Below, piece after piece: positions 18,216-27,869 of a stretch of DNA of 64,000 nt. The translations under genes were made by a program, and so were the position numbers. The number at the start of each line of letters is the position of its first letter. Position 1 is the first letter of the stretch. Origin of the DNA: Cesiribacteraceae bacterium YIM B00369 (GTDB lineage Bacteria > Bacteroidota > Bacteroidia > Cytophagales > Cyclobacteriaceae); assembly GCA_017948555.1 (NCBI GenBank), contig JAFMYY010000004.1, positions 228,878 through 292,877 on the forward strand, written 5' to 3'. The notes beneath the pieces are model-generated. The model did no database searches, was not told where the DNA came from, and worked only from the letters and a program-made list of their open reading frames with translations.

Positions 18216-19577
18216 TTAAATATGATGGTGAATACTTTCTTCCAGCATCGGGTGATTCTTTTGCACAAGAGCTGATTTGGAAAGAGTTACAAATGTAACA
18301 AAAAGGAAAGCACATCCATACACCATAAGCATTCCAATTTCTAAAAGACCAATACCTCCCTCGTCTTTCATTACACCCGGTGTTATCATCAGGTAAAAAT
18401 CAAGCCAGTGTCCGAAGATAATGATTGCACAAACAATCTTCAGGAATATCGGAAGGCGTTTAGCATCTCTTGTCATTAACACAAAGAAAGGGAACACAAA
18501 GTTCACAATCAGGTTAAGGAAAAATACCGGTGCATATTTATCATTGCTCAACCTTTCTATATAGTAAATAGATTCTTCAGGAATGTTGGCATAATAGATC
18601 AGCAGGAACTGCGAAAACCAGATATATGTCCAGAAAATACTGAAAGCAAAAACAAATTTACCTAAATCGTGCAGGTGGTTTGCATTTACTATTTTAAGAT
18701 ATCCATAGTCTTTTAACATTACAACCAGGAAGGTAATTAAAGCAAGACCTGACACCCACCAGCTGGCAAATACATACCAGCCAAACATGGTACTGAACCA
18801 GTGAGGGTCTACAGACATTACCCAGTCCCAGGCAGATGTGGAAGATGTTACAGCAAACAAAACAATAAAGATGGCTGAATATTTTCTTAAGGCATACCAG
18901 TAGCTTGTTCCACCATGTAAATCTTCCTGAAGTGATTGTTTACGGATAATAAAGAAGGCTCCTGTCCAGATAACGAAATATGCAACCATTCTTCCGATAT
19001 AGAAGAAGGTATTTAGATACCCTTCCTTACCTGCTATGACTTCATCATAATCAGGACTGGCAGGATCAAAAAGATATTCATGGGTCCAGTGAAACAGGTC
19101 ATGTCCACCTAACAGGAATACAACAAGCATAAGCACACCTGCTATAGGAAGCCAGGCAGCCATAGCTAAAGGAACTCTTAAAATACCTGCAGACCAGCCA
19201 GCCTGTGCCACATATTGTATAGCAACAAAGAACAAACCTATAACTGCAAAACCGGTAAAGTATACATTGTTTATCCAGAGGTTTGCATACAGGCGTCTTA
19301 ACCAGACCGGATGCTCTCCCCCATGCGCCGCTTCGTCATGTACAGTAGGGTCACCCGTACCATCATGCGCTATTTCATTGGAACGGCCATCACTGGCTTC
19401 CATTTCTATATGTGCACCTTCAGTTCCATGTCCTTCAGCTCCATGGTCACTCCCGGCCATTGACTGCCAGATTCCGAGGCCTGCTATTACCAGCCCTACA
19501 ACAAGAAGTATTCCTAAAATCTTCTTAAGCTTAGCAGTAAAAATAAATTGCTCTTCCTTCGTAATATGAATTTCCAT
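18216..19577 (-). CDS. actF: alternative complex III subunit ActF
   Basis: Membrane subunit of about 453 aa with ten predicted helices, related to ActC/NrfD-like quinol-interacting subunits and typical of ActF in alternative complex III. The chosen ATG (19575-19577) gives MEIHITKEEQF and lies 5 bp after the actE stop; an upstream ATG at 19628 would overlap actE by 46 bp. Between helices 1 and 2 there is a His/Glu/Asp-rich loop (about residues 40-85). The order actA-B-C-D-E-F agrees with the operon of Flavobacterium and Rhodothermus. Its function is as a structural or proton-path partner in menaquinol oxidation. Confidence 0.9.
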   Translation of the reverse strand: MEIHITKEEQFIFTAKLKKILGILLVVGLVIAGLGIWQSMAGSDHGAEGHGTEGAHIEMEASDGRSNEIAHDGTGDPTVHDEAAHGGEHPVWLRRLYANLWINNVYFTGFAVIGLFFVAIQYVAQAGWSAGILRVPLAMAAWLPIAGVLMLVVFLLGGHDLFHWTHEYLFDPASPDYDEVIAGKEGYLNTFFYIGRMVAYFVIWTGAFFIIRKQSLQEDLHGGTSYWYALRKYSAIFIVLFAVTSSTSAWDWVMSVDPHWFSTMFGWYVFASWWVSGLALITFLVVMLKDYGYLKIVNANHLHDLGKFVFAFSIFWTYIWFSQFLLIYYANIPEESIYYIERLSNDKYAPVFFLNLIVNFVFPFFVLMTRDAKRLPIFLKIVCAIIIFGHWLDFYLMITPGVMKDEGGIGLLEIGMLMVYGCAFLFVTFVTLSKSALVQKNHPMLEESIHHHI

Positions 19578-19582
19578 GAAAC

Positions 19583-20227
19583 TTACTGTTGTTTTTGAAG
19601 TGTTTGAACATAACGTACGATCTTCCATCTTTCTTCAGGATCTACCTGTGAAGCATAAGGCCACATGCGACCCTGTCCATGGGTGATCACATGGAAAATA
19701 TGACCTTCTGTCATTTCAGCATAGCGTCCTGCCGAAAAGTTAGGAACACCTTTGTAGACTTCACCCACAGGACCATCGCCAGCGCCCGCTCCACCGTGGC
19801 ATGGGGAACAGAAGTTATCATATAACAGCCTTCCGCCGGCAAGAATTTCTTCATTTTCAGGAAGAGGATTTCTCAGCGTCTGAGCAGCAAGGTCAAGATA
19901 ATATGTACTTCCTGCTGTATCTTTAGGATAGCGGTAAGGAAGCGAACCGGCCCTTTTAACAGTATTTTCAGCCGGTTCCCGCATAGTCATGCGGTTTGGG
20001 TTGTGAGGATTTGAATTATAAAATTCAGCTGTCTGGTTTCCTGAAGAAGATAACCATCCTCCTGCTGATTCATCCGTAATTTGGCTCAGAGGCTCATAAG
20101 GAACAGAGTGGTACATCTGCGGAGCATATTCTGTACCAGGATAATCTCCGTTTGCACTACAGGCCGATAGTCCTGCAACTACAAGAATGCAACCTGCCAA
20201 GCTTTTCAGTTCAGATTTATATAACAT
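19583..20227 (-). CDS. actE: alternative complex III mono-heme cytochrome c, ActE
   Basis: Lipid-anchored cytochrome c of 214 aa. The likely start is the ATG at 20225-20227 (MLYKSELK); the longer frame from 20263 would overlap actD by 20 bp and put 12 polar residues ahead of the signal peptide. A lipobox (GLSAC) ends the signal peptide. The heme motif is CSPCH, and a distal Met is available in GQGRMWPYASQV. ActE is the mono-heme subunit of ACIII that hands electrons to the oxidase or its carrier. The mature protein therefore sits on the periplasmic face of the inner membrane or is complex-bound there. Confidence 0.92.
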   Translation of the reverse strand: MLYKSELKSLAGCILVVAGLSACSANGDYPGTEYAPQMYHSVPYEPLSQITDESAGGWLSSSGNQTAEFYNSNPHNPNRMTMREPAENTVKRAGSLPYRYPKDTAGSTYYLDLAAQTLRNPLPENEEILAGGRLLYDNFCSPCHGGAGAGDGPVGEVYKGVPNFSAGRYAEMTEGHIFHVITHGQGRMWPYASQVDPEERWKIVRYVQTLQKQQ

Positions 20228-20243
20228 TTTCTTTTCAGTGTTA

Positions 20244-20771
20244 TTATTCAAAGCTTTTGTCATTCACTTCAACCGCACCACTATCTTTAAGAATCTGGCG
20301 AAGTTGATCTGCCGGAGTTGGATTTGATGCCAGATTAAGCGCCATTACGTGCATATCATCTGTAGACCGCAAATCAAAAATCCTTGGCTTTCCATAAGGC
20401 TTCAGGTTGCTTACCACAAAAAAGCAGCCCACCATACCAAATGCCGATATAAGTACTGTTAACTCAAAAGTAACAGGAATAAAGTCAGGTATAGCAGCAA
20501 AGTCCTTACCACCTATTATCATTGGCCAGTCAATAGCCAGCATATAAATCTGCATGGTAAGGGCAAGCGTTGTACCCAGCAAGCCAAAAAGAAAGGCAGC
20601 TACAGGAAGGCGTGAGCGCTTATACCCAAGAGCCTCATCTAAACCGTGAACAGGAAAGGGCGAATATACCTCTTCTATTTTTACGCCACTTTTTCTTACC
20701 TTATGGACTGCCTCCATTAAGACATCCTCGTCGTTAAATAGACCGACAATATAATTCTGTGATGCTGCCAT
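20244..20771 (-). CDS. actD: alternative complex III subunit ActD (DUF3341)
   Basis: A 175-aa membrane protein with two helices (about 58-80 and 100-122). The N-terminal cytoplasmic part reads like DUF3341 (YIVGLFNDEDVLMEAVHKVR, then EEVYSPFPVHGLDEALGYKR). ActD is the small two-helix subunit of alternative complex III. It starts 2 bp after the actC stop, and its own stop lies 16 bp before the preferred actE start. No cofactor ligands are visible, in line with a structural role in this complex. Confidence 0.92.
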   Translation of the reverse strand: MAASQNYIVGLFNDEDVLMEAVHKVRKSGVKIEEVYSPFPVHGLDEALGYKRSRLPVAAFLFGLLGTTLALTMQIYMLAIDWPMIIGGKDFAAIPDFIPVTFELTVLISAFGMVGCFFVVSNLKPYGKPRIFDLRSTDDMHVMALNLASNPTPADQLRQILKDSGAVEVNDKSFE

Positions 20772-20773
20772 CT

Positions 20774-22147
20774 TTAGCGTTTAATTTGTTCTGTTGCCGA
20801 TGAAGATTTCAATACACTTTTTACCTCTGCCATGTTGATTACCGGGAAGAACTTCGCAAAAAGGAAGAAGAGGGTAAAGAATAAACCAAAAGTGAACATG
20901 TATACTCCCAGATCATAAAGAGTTGGTGAGAACATAGCCCAGCTTGACGGAATATAGTCACGGTGAAGTGAGGTTACAATAATTACAAAGCGCTCAAACC
21001 ACATACCGATATTTACTACAATTGAAAGCACAAAGGTGAACGCAATATTGGTACGCAGGCCTTTGAACCAGAACATTTGCGGAGAAATCACATTACAGGT
21101 CATCATTGTGGCATAAGCCCACCAGTATGGTCCTGTAGCCCTGTTAAGGAATGCATATTGCTCATACTCAACTCCGCTGTACCACGCAACGAACAATTCT
21201 GTAATATAGGCCACACCTACTATTGAACCTGTTACCATGATAATGATATTCATCAGTTCAATGTGTGTAATGGTAATATAACTTTCCAGACCATAAACCT
21301 TACGGGTTATGATCATAAGCGTAAGTACCATGGCAAAGCCTGAGAAAATCGCCCCTGCCACAAAGTATGGAGGGAAGATAGTGGTGTGCCAGCCCGGTAT
21401 TACCGATGTTGCAAAGTCAAAAGATACGATAGTGTGTACTGAAAGTACCAGAGGAGTTGCAAGGCCGGCAAGAATCAGGGAAACTGTTTCATAACGCTGC
21501 CATGTTTTTGCTGCTCCATCCCAGCCAAGGCTTAATGCTCCGTAAACTGCTTTTGCAATTGGTCCTGTAGCCCTGTTCCTGATTGTGGCAAAATCCGGAA
21601 TTAAACCTATATACCAGAAAACCAAAGAAACAGAAAAGTAGGTTGAGATTGCAAATACGTCCCAAAGCAGAGGAGAATTAAAGTTCACCCATAACGAACC
21701 AAAGGTGTTAGGGAACGGAAGTGCCCAGTAAGCACCTAACCAGGGGCGCCCCATGTGCAATACCGGGAACTGTAAAGCACAGATTACAGCAAAAATAGTC
21801 ATCGCTTCTGCAGCACGGTTAATAGACGTTCTCCACTTCTGGCGGAAAAGTAAAAGTACTGCAGAAATAAGCGTACCTGCGTGGCCAATACCTACCCACC
21901 ATACGAAGTTGGTAATGTCCCAGGCCCAGCCAATTGTTTTGTTATTTCCCCACATACCAATACCATCCCAGAGGGTACGAAAAACTGCATAGGTACCAAT
22001 ACCAAGGAGGGCTAGTGAAATGGCCAGAGCCAGCATCCAAAGTGGCGTGGGTTTGGATTCCACACGCACACTAATGTCCTGGGTTACATCTTTTATAGTC
22101 TTACCATCGGTAACCAATGGTTCCCTTACGGGTGCTGAGATTTGCAT
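20774..22147 (-). CDS. actC: alternative complex III subunit ActC (NrfD-like)
   Basis: NrfD/PsrC-type membrane subunit of 457 aa with ten predicted helices. These subunits bind the quinol and pass its electrons to the iron-sulfur protein ActB. Diagnostic stretches include [20 protein letters not shown] and [17 protein letters not shown], the latter holding charged residues near the quinone site in NrfD proteins. The gene lies 22 bp after actB and 2 bp before actD. The length and order are as in known act operons. Confidence 0.95.
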   Translation of the reverse strand: MQISAPVREPLVTDGKTIKDVTQDISVRVESKPTPLWMLALAISLALLGIGTYAVFRTLWDGIGMWGNNKTIGWAWDITNFVWWVGIGHAGTLISAVLLLFRQKWRTSINRAAEAMTIFAVICALQFPVLHMGRPWLGAYWALPFPNTFGSLWVNFNSPLLWDVFAISTYFSVSLVFWYIGLIPDFATIRNRATGPIAKAVYGALSLGWDGAAKTWQRYETVSLILAGLATPLVLSVHTIVSFDFATSVIPGWHTTIFPPYFVAGAIFSGFAMVLTLMIITRKVYGLESYITITHIELMNIIIMVTGSIVGVAYITELFVAWYSGVEYEQYAFLNRATGPYWWAYATMMTCNVISPQMFWFKGLRTNIAFTFVLSIVVNIGMWFERFVIIVTSLHRDYIPSSWAMFSPTLYDLGVYMFTFGLFFTLFFLFAKFFPVINMAEVKSVLKSSSATEQIKR

Positions 22148-22169
22148 TTGTTAATTCTTTATAATTAAA

Positions 22170-25100
22170 CTAAGCGGTAACTTCTTCTTCTGAATCTTTA
22201 TTCCTGATTTTAGTCAGGTAGAAAACGTTCGGGCGTGTACCAATTTCCTTCAGTACCTTATAGGCTCTTCCGTTGGCTTCTGCCTTAAGCAATTTCACCA
22301 CCCTGCTGTCATTGTCGTTCATGTCACCAAAAACAATGGCATCGGTAGGGCATGAACTGGCGCAGGCAGTAATGATCTCACCATCAACCGGTCTGCGGCC
22401 TTCACGTTTTGCCTGAAGCTTACCACCCTGGATACGCTGTACGCAGAAGGAACATTTCTCCATTACACCACGGGCTCTTACCGTTACATCAGGATTAAGC
22501 ACCATTTTACCCAAATCATCATTCATCTGAGTATTTGTGTCTGCAAAATCCTTGTTGTCGTGGTATTTGAACCAGTTAAAACGACGTACTTTATACGGAC
22601 AGTTGTTTGCACAATAACGGGTACCGATACAACGGTTGTAGGTCATCTGGTTAACACCTTCAGAGCTGTGGGTTGTAGCCACAACAGGACATACAGTTTC
22701 GCATGGTGCGTTATTACAATGCTGGCACAGCATAGGCTGGAAAGTAACCTCAGGATTTTCTGAAGCTTCTTCAAGTCCCGCATAATCACCTACCTCAGCA
22801 TTGCTGCTATAATACCTGTCGATGCGGAGCCAGTGCATTTCCCTGCGGTTCAGCACTTCATCTTTACCTACAACAGGCACGTTATTCTCAATGTGACAGG
22901 CTACCACACAGGCACTACATCCTGTACAGGAGTTCATGTCGATTACCATTCCCCAGTGGTGGTTCGGGTAAAGGTGCCCGTCCCATAAGCTAAGGGTTTC
23001 AGGATCTTTAGGACCGTCGGCTGTTGCAATAACAGGTTCAAAACGTCCTGCTTTTGCATTTTCCTGGTATTCAGCCAGTGTGGAATCCTGGATTACAGTC
23101 TGGCGGCCCATAAAGGTTTCATGGGTTTGGGTGCGTGCTATTCTGTAAGCCTTATTTGCATTTTCTACTTTTACTCCGGAAATCACATTGTACTGGCACA
23201 CACCATCTACAATTCTGATGAAAGGATACGCATTAAAGCCTCTGTTATCAGCAACTTTACCGGCTACCCAACGGCCATACCCAAGGGAAACACCTACTGT
23301 TCCATTTGCCTGACCCGGCTGGATAACTACAGGAACCTCCATAGTGGTATCGCCCACTGTCAGGTTCACCATAGCAGATTTGCCTTCATTCATTTCAAGA
23401 CCAAATTCCTTAGCCATAGCCATAGAAATGGTCATATAATTTTCCCAGGTTACCTTCGTAACCGGATCAGGCATTTCCTGAAGCCACGGGTTGTTTGCCT
23501 GCTTTCCTGATCCTATACCTACCTTGGAGTAGATTACAAGTTCCACCTGTTCAGGGTCGGTTTTATAAGTTTGTTGTACCTGACGGATATCCCCATTTGT
23601 ATTTCCTGTAAATACAGGAGCCGCACCTGTCTGGTCCACAGTCTGAGCAGTATTCTCAAGCTGGTCCATATTTGGTTCCAGGTTCAGTGGCCTGCCCGGA
23701 ACAAATACACCCGTATATAATACAGTATCCCAGAACTGCTGGAAATCTGTTATTTCCTGCTGCTGACCAAATAAATCCGTTCTCCACCTGTTTTGCAGAT
23801 AGTTGAAGTAGTTGGTTTCTGCCGCACCACTCCAGCTGAGAAGGCTTTCCTCCACCTGGCGCGTCTGGAATATCGGACGGATAGCAGGCTGAGCAAGGCT
23901 AAACATATTCTGCTTTGGCTCATAGTCATTCCATGATTCCAGATAATGATGGCCCGGAGCCACATAATCACACAAAGCAGCTGTTTCATCCATGCGGTCA
24001 GACATGGAAATTTTCACCTTTACTTTATTTCCTTCAAGGGCCTGCCCCAATGCTAAACCTCCTGCATAATCATAAACAGGGTTACAGTCAAGGAATACAA
24101 CTGCTCCTACATTTCCGGCCTGGACATCGCTTACAAACTGAGCCATCCGGCGGTCATTACCCTGGCGGTAATATGCAGGCTGATTAATATCTATAGTAGT
24201 ACCGTAGTTACCTAAAGTACTGTTGATCGCATTAACAATCCGCTGTACCGCAATATCATTTGACCCGCTTACCACAAGACTTTGTCCTCTGTTAGCAAGA
24301 AGATCTTTGGCTGCCTTTTGCAGGTAAGGAATTTCCTGCGCAATAGCTCCACCGTTACCACCTGAAACCAGCTGATACAAGGCTGCAATGGCTGCACCTT
24401 CCTGCGAAGGACGGATAGGAGAACGATAATCGGCATTAGAACCGGTCATTGAAAGAACAGACTCGAACTGGTAATGCCGGGACATTGTTTTTTTCTCCGG
24501 CCCCAGTTTACGTGTCTTGCTATATTGCTTATTTATTTCAACAGTAGAAAGCCAGTTTCCTAAGAAATCGGCTCCAAAGCTAACAATTACATTGGCACGG
24601 TTAAACCTGTAGGAAGGAACAGCAGGCTGACCAAAGTTCTCGCGGTGAGCCTCAATAAGTGCATAGCTTGAATAGCTGTCATAAACTATATGCTCTCCGC
24701 CAAAACGGCTTGTAAATTCATTAATAACCGCCTTTGTTGACGGGCTTAAAATTGTGTTACTAACAATTTTCAGGTTACGCGCACCACGAAGGCCGTTCAG
24801 CACCTCACGGTCAAGACTTGCCCAGTCAGCATCCTCTCCCTTAACTTTAGGCTGCCTTAAGCGGGCAGAATCATAAAGTGAAAGAACGGAAGCTTCAACC
24901 TGAGGACCTGTACCTCCTTCTGTAATTGTTGAGAAGCGGTTACCTTCGATTTTGATAGGTCTGCCCTCTCTTGTTTTAACAACTATGCTGCAGTAGTTTC
25001 CTTCACTTGCATATGTGGATGCATAGTAGTTTGGAATGGAAGGATCTACATCTACCGGTTTATTGAGATAAGGTATTGCTTTTCTTACAGGCGCTTCGCA

Positions 25101-25295
25101 GGCAGCCAGGGAAGCTGCAGCTATACCAAAGCCCATCATTTTCAAGAAATCACGACGGGAAGGACCTCCTCCCTCACCACTGTTCGAGTTAATAGGCAGG
25201 TAATCCGGAAACTCCTTTTCGCTGTTTTTAACGAATTCGGGATCGTTAGACAACTGTTCCAGTCCCTTCCAATATCTCTTTTGATTATCTTTCAT
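22170..25295 (-). CDS. actB: alternative complex III iron-sulfur subunit ActB
   Basis: A 1041-aa peripheral subunit joining an N-terminal molybdopterin-oxidoreductase-like domain to a C-terminal ferredoxin-like domain. A Tat-type sequence SRRDFLKMMGFG lies at about residues 46-57; in this family it is a variant export signal. The molybdopterin-like part lacks an obvious metal-ligand residue, as known for ActB. The C-terminal part has four cysteine clusters: CTGCSACVVAC, CQHCNNAPCETVC, CIGTRYCANNC, and CSFCVQ with CASSC, consistent with three 4Fe-4S and one 3Fe-4S centre. It carries electrons from the ActC quinol site to the ActA hemes. Confidence 0.96.
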   Translation of the reverse strand: MKDNQKRYWKGLEQLSNDPEFVKNSEKEFPDYLPINSNSGEGGGPSRRDFLKMMGFGIAAASLAACEAPVRKAIPYLNKPVDVDPSIPNYYASTYASEGNYCSIVVKTREGRPIKIEGNRFSTITEGGTGPQVEASVLSLYDSARLRQPKVKGEDADWASLDREVLNGLRGARNLKIVSNTILSPSTKAVINEFTSRFGGEHIVYDSYSSYALIEAHRENFGQPAVPSYRFNRANVIVSFGADFLGNWLSTVEINKQYSKTRKLGPEKKTMSRHYQFESVLSMTGSNADYRSPIRPSQEGAAIAALYQLVSGGNGGAIAQEIPYLQKAAKDLLANRGQSLVVSGSNDIAVQRIVNAINSTLGNYGTTIDINQPAYYRQGNDRRMAQFVSDVQAGNVGAVVFLDCNPVYDYAGGLALGQALEGNKVKVKISMSDRMDETAALCDYVAPGHHYLESWNDYEPKQNMFSLAQPAIRPIFQTRQVEESLLSWSGAAETNYFNYLQNRWRTDLFGQQQEITDFQQFWDTVLYTGVFVPGRPLNLEPNMDQLENTAQTVDQTGAAPVFTGNTNGDIRQVQQTYKTDPEQVELVIYSKVGIGSGKQANNPWLQEMPDPVTKVTWENYMTISMAMAKEFGLEMNEGKSAMVNLTVGDTTMEVPVVIQPGQANGTVGVSLGYGRWVAGKVADNRGFNAYPFIRIVDGVCQYNVISGVKVENANKAYRIARTQTHETFMGRQTVIQDSTLAEYQENAKAGRFEPVIATADGPKDPETLSLWDGHLYPNHHWGMVIDMNSCTGCSACVVACHIENNVPVVGKDEVLNRREMHWLRIDRYYSSNAEVGDYAGLEEASENPEVTFQPMLCQHCNNAPCETVCPVVATTHSSEGVNQMTYNRCIGTRYCANNCPYKVRRFNWFKYHDNKDFADTNTQMNDDLGKMVLNPDVTVRARGVMEKCSFCVQRIQGGKLQAKREGRRPVDGEIITACASSCPTDAIVFGDMNDNDSRVVKLLKAEANGRAYKVLKEIGTRPNVFYLTKIRNKDSEEEVTA

Positions 25296-25329
25296 TTTAT
25301 ATTTATAAGTAAGAAGGTTCTTTAGAAAA

Positions 25330-26700
25330 TTAGTAATGGCATTTTGAACACTCTAAACCGCCAATGTCTTTCACACGGAATGGTTCACCGGTATTCGCAT
25401 TATGCAACTTCACCAGCTTATCATAATATTCATTCCCCTCAGCATTTATTTCGGTTTCACGGTGGCAGTTAATACACCAGCCCATTGTCAGTTCCGCATG
25501 CTGATAAACCACTTCCATTTCCTGAATCTGACCATGGCAGGTCTGGCACTCAACGCCACCTACATTTACGTGCTGTGAGTGGTTAAAATAAGCAAGATCC
25601 GGAAGGTTGTGAATTCTCACCCATTCAATAGGTTTATTATTTTCAACCGCTGAATATAACTTCTGAATTTCAGGTGATTCGGTTTTAATAGTATTATGGC
25701 AGTTCATACAAATATTTACAGAAGGAATATTTGCCGATTTGGCTTTATATACCCCTGTATGGCAATAATTACAGTTAATCTGGTACTGCCCTGCATGAAG
25801 CTTGTGTGAGAATGCTATTGGCTGCTCCGGCTGATAACCCTGCTGAATACCTACAAGGAAAAGGCTGTCAAGAACAGTTTTAGCAAGAATGGACACAAAA
25901 AGGAAAATTACAAAAGCTATAAACGGCCGGCTTTTTACAATATCACTTACCTTCACACCTCCCTGAACGATCTCCTTATCTGCGGGATCAAGATCAGCTC
26001 TCTGACCAAGATACTTGTTCAATACCGCCACTACCAATATCAGCACCACCAATACCAGTAAAAGCACCACTAACAATGCGGCTACAATAATAGCAAGGTA
26101 ATCAGAAGAAATACCTGAACCTCCTCCTGAGCCTCCCTGCTGGTTACCATCCACCGCTTCGGCTGGTGAGTTTGCCTGAACAGGATTATCTGTCTCGTTC
26201 TTTATGTAAGCAAGAATAGAGTTGATCTCCTCGTCACTGAAGTTGAAGGGAGGCATCTGGGTCTTATTATACTGGTTAAACAGGTTAACCGCATACGTAT
26301 CACCACTCTGAATTACTTTTTGAGAATTTTTAACAAAGGCATGAATCCACTCCACCGGTCTGCGCTCATGAATACCTGCCAGTGCCGGCCCAACCACTAC
26401 CTCATTAATTGCATGACACACCTTACAGTTACCGTTAAACAACTGCCGCCCCTGAGTAATAGCTTCCTCGGAATCGGGAATCCCTCCCGCTGCAGCTACC
26501 GGCTGCGGGGAATCAGATGGCTCAATGGCCGCATCAGAATCTTGTTCTACAGCCGGAGGCACATTTCCGTCCCCGTCCTGTGCAAAGGCTTCCATGCCAT
26601 TAAAAAGCAGCAGGCATATCAGCCATGCCACCGGAGCCAAACTTTTTAAGTCTGGACCTGTTTTTCCTATAAAAGACATTTTAACGCTACGTTTTGTCAT
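25330..26700 (-). CDS. actA: alternative complex III multiheme cytochrome ActA
   Basis: Multiheme cytochrome c of about 456 aa and first gene of the operon. After a signal/anchor segment there is a mono-heme cytochrome c domain (CKVCH, distal Met in QMPPF), two membrane helices, and a C-terminal pentaheme domain (CNYCH, CMNCH, CQTCH, CINCH, CSKCH). That gives six CxxCH sites. Of three nearby ATGs (26718, 26700, 26679), 26718 would lie only a few bases after the predicted transcription start, so 26700 is preferred. ActA takes electrons from ActB. As I recall, ActA is described as pentaheme, so the extra N-terminal domain may act as a built-in carrier. Confidence 0.93.
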   Translation of the reverse strand: MTKRSVKMSFIGKTGPDLKSLAPVAWLICLLLFNGMEAFAQDGDGNVPPAVEQDSDAAIEPSDSPQPVAAAGGIPDSEEAITQGRQLFNGNCKVCHAINEVVVGPALAGIHERRPVEWIHAFVKNSQKVIQSGDTYAVNLFNQYNKTQMPPFNFSDEEINSILAYIKNETDNPVQANSPAEAVDGNQQGGSGGGSGISSDYLAIIVAALLVVLLLVLVVLILVVAVLNKYLGQRADLDPADKEIVQGGVKVSDIVKSRPFIAFVIFLFVSILAKTVLDSLFLVGIQQGYQPEQPIAFSHKLHAGQYQINCNYCHTGVYKAKSANIPSVNICMNCHNTIKTESPEIQKLYSAVENNKPIEWVRIHNLPDLAYFNHSQHVNVGGVECQTCHGQIQEMEVVYQHAELTMGWCINCHRETEINAEGNEYYDKLVKLHNANTGEPFRVKDIGGLECSKCHY

Positions 26701-26728
26701 TGAATTAGACTCGATCATTTTTCCAGCA

Positions 26729-26759
26729 CAAATGTACTATGTGAATATTTTCTAAACAA
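26729..26759 (-). promoter_or_regulatory. promoter of the act/cta operon
   Basis: On the minus strand TTG (26759-26757), a 20-bp spacer and TACATTTG (26736-26729) match the Bacteroidota sigma-A consensus TTG-N19-21-TAnnTTTG at every defined base. Transcription would begin near 26722-26725, which argues against the first actA ATG at 26718. Confidence 0.75.
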
Positions 26760-27464
26760 CTTCTTATTTGCTTCTTTTACAGGAAATAACCAGGGAATAA
26801 AAATACTTTAATCAACTGACTTCCTGATATTTATCATACCTTCAATTGCCTCACCTCACAATTTAGAATTAATTTAAATAACCACACCAACCCTGGCCGG
26901 ACACCTGATTTATCCTCAGTTTGCAATAATCTCCAACAGAAAACAGAATATTAAAATCTGCTGAACATATAGGGTTAAGGTGAATGAGTTGCAAAGCATT
27001 ACGACAACTCTTAGAAATTACCCCCTTAAGGGGCCCGGTGTTACCTTCTCATTACCAATACATTACGTCAGTGATACTTTTCCATAAAAAATTCAGAGTT
27101 TTTTTACAAAAAAAAAGAGAATTAAAAAGTAACTCTGCCCCTTACCTGCCGTACTATAGACTGTAACTTTGAAACATTTTTACCGGAAATGTACCGGATA
27201 TAAGATCCTTACCGGACATTATTTTTTTTGTTTTTTCTATGTAGTTACCTTAAAAAAACATCAGTTTAATTTTTTATTTTTTTAAGCATTAAGCTTTGTA
27301 ACTTATTTAACCATAATGGTTTACAATTAAATAATTACAGCTTACCTTTGGTTTAAAACATAAGCCGGCGGTACATTTTATTTTTGGAATATTTATAAAC
27401 AATCCTGATTTTTTCGTGTGTGTAGCTAAACAAGAAAGATTTTAAAAATTGTTGAACTGAAGAG
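26760..27464. other. 705-bp regulatory gap between divergent units
   Basis: No gene is supported here. The left end holds sequence upstream of the act promoter. The middle has a perfect 12-bp palindrome CCCCTTAAGGGG (27022-27033) and three direct TACCGGA repeats (27181-27187, 27192-27198, 27210-27216). The right end is A/T-rich and contains the candidate promoter of the receiver gene. The low GC content and repeated motifs suggest regulatory DNA. Confidence 0.55.
27343..27350 (+). promoter_or_regulatory. candidate -7 element for the polysaccharide operon
   Basis: TACCTTTG matches TAnnTTTG exactly. The expected -33 TTG is replaced by a T-rich TTTAC at 27320-27324. It lies 115 bp upstream of the receiver ATG and is the best candidate for transcription of the 27465-31693 gene run. 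Confidence 0.4.
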
Positions 27465-27869
27465 ATGAAAAAAACCATACTTGTAATAGAAGATGATTAC
27501 TTTGTACGCACACTTCTGAATTTTTTATTAAATGACACTTTTGAAGTTGTAGCCAAAGAAAACGGATTTAAAGCCATGTTATGGCTGGATAAAGGAAACA
27601 TTCCTGACCTTATCCTATCTGACTGGGATATGCCACAAATCAATGGTTTTAATCTTTTAAACCATTTAAGGAAAAGTGGCTACTACAGAAATATACCTGT
27701 GCTCATTTTGAGCGGGCACAGCGACCCTGAAGTTAAGCTGGAATGTTTAAAATCCGGAGCAGCTGATTTTTTCTCTAAACCATTTAATCCACCGGACCTG
27801 CTGGATGCCATAAACTCTGTTCTTGAGAAAACTGAAGAAAGTATCCATAACACAACGAACAATGCTTAA
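27465..27869 (+). CDS. stand-alone response regulator receiver protein
   Basis: A single receiver domain of 134 aa with no output domain. All phosphorylation residues are present: the acidic pair Asp10/Asp11, phospho-acceptor Asp53 in LILSDWDMP, switch Ser83 in LSGHS, and Lys105 in FSKPF. It heads a run of polysaccharide genes, and its stop overlaps the ATG of the next gene. It therefore probably controls polymer production through protein contact, possibly with the degenerate receiver-like part of the downstream transferase. No histidine kinase is adjacent. The function is inferred from context. Confidence 0.9.
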   Translation: MKKTILVIEDDYFVRTLLNFLLNDTFEVVAKENGFKAMLWLDKGNIPDLILSDWDMPQINGFNLLNHLRKSGYYRNIPVLILSGHSDPEVKLECLKSGAADFFSKPFNPPDLLDAINSVLEKTEESIHNTTNNA

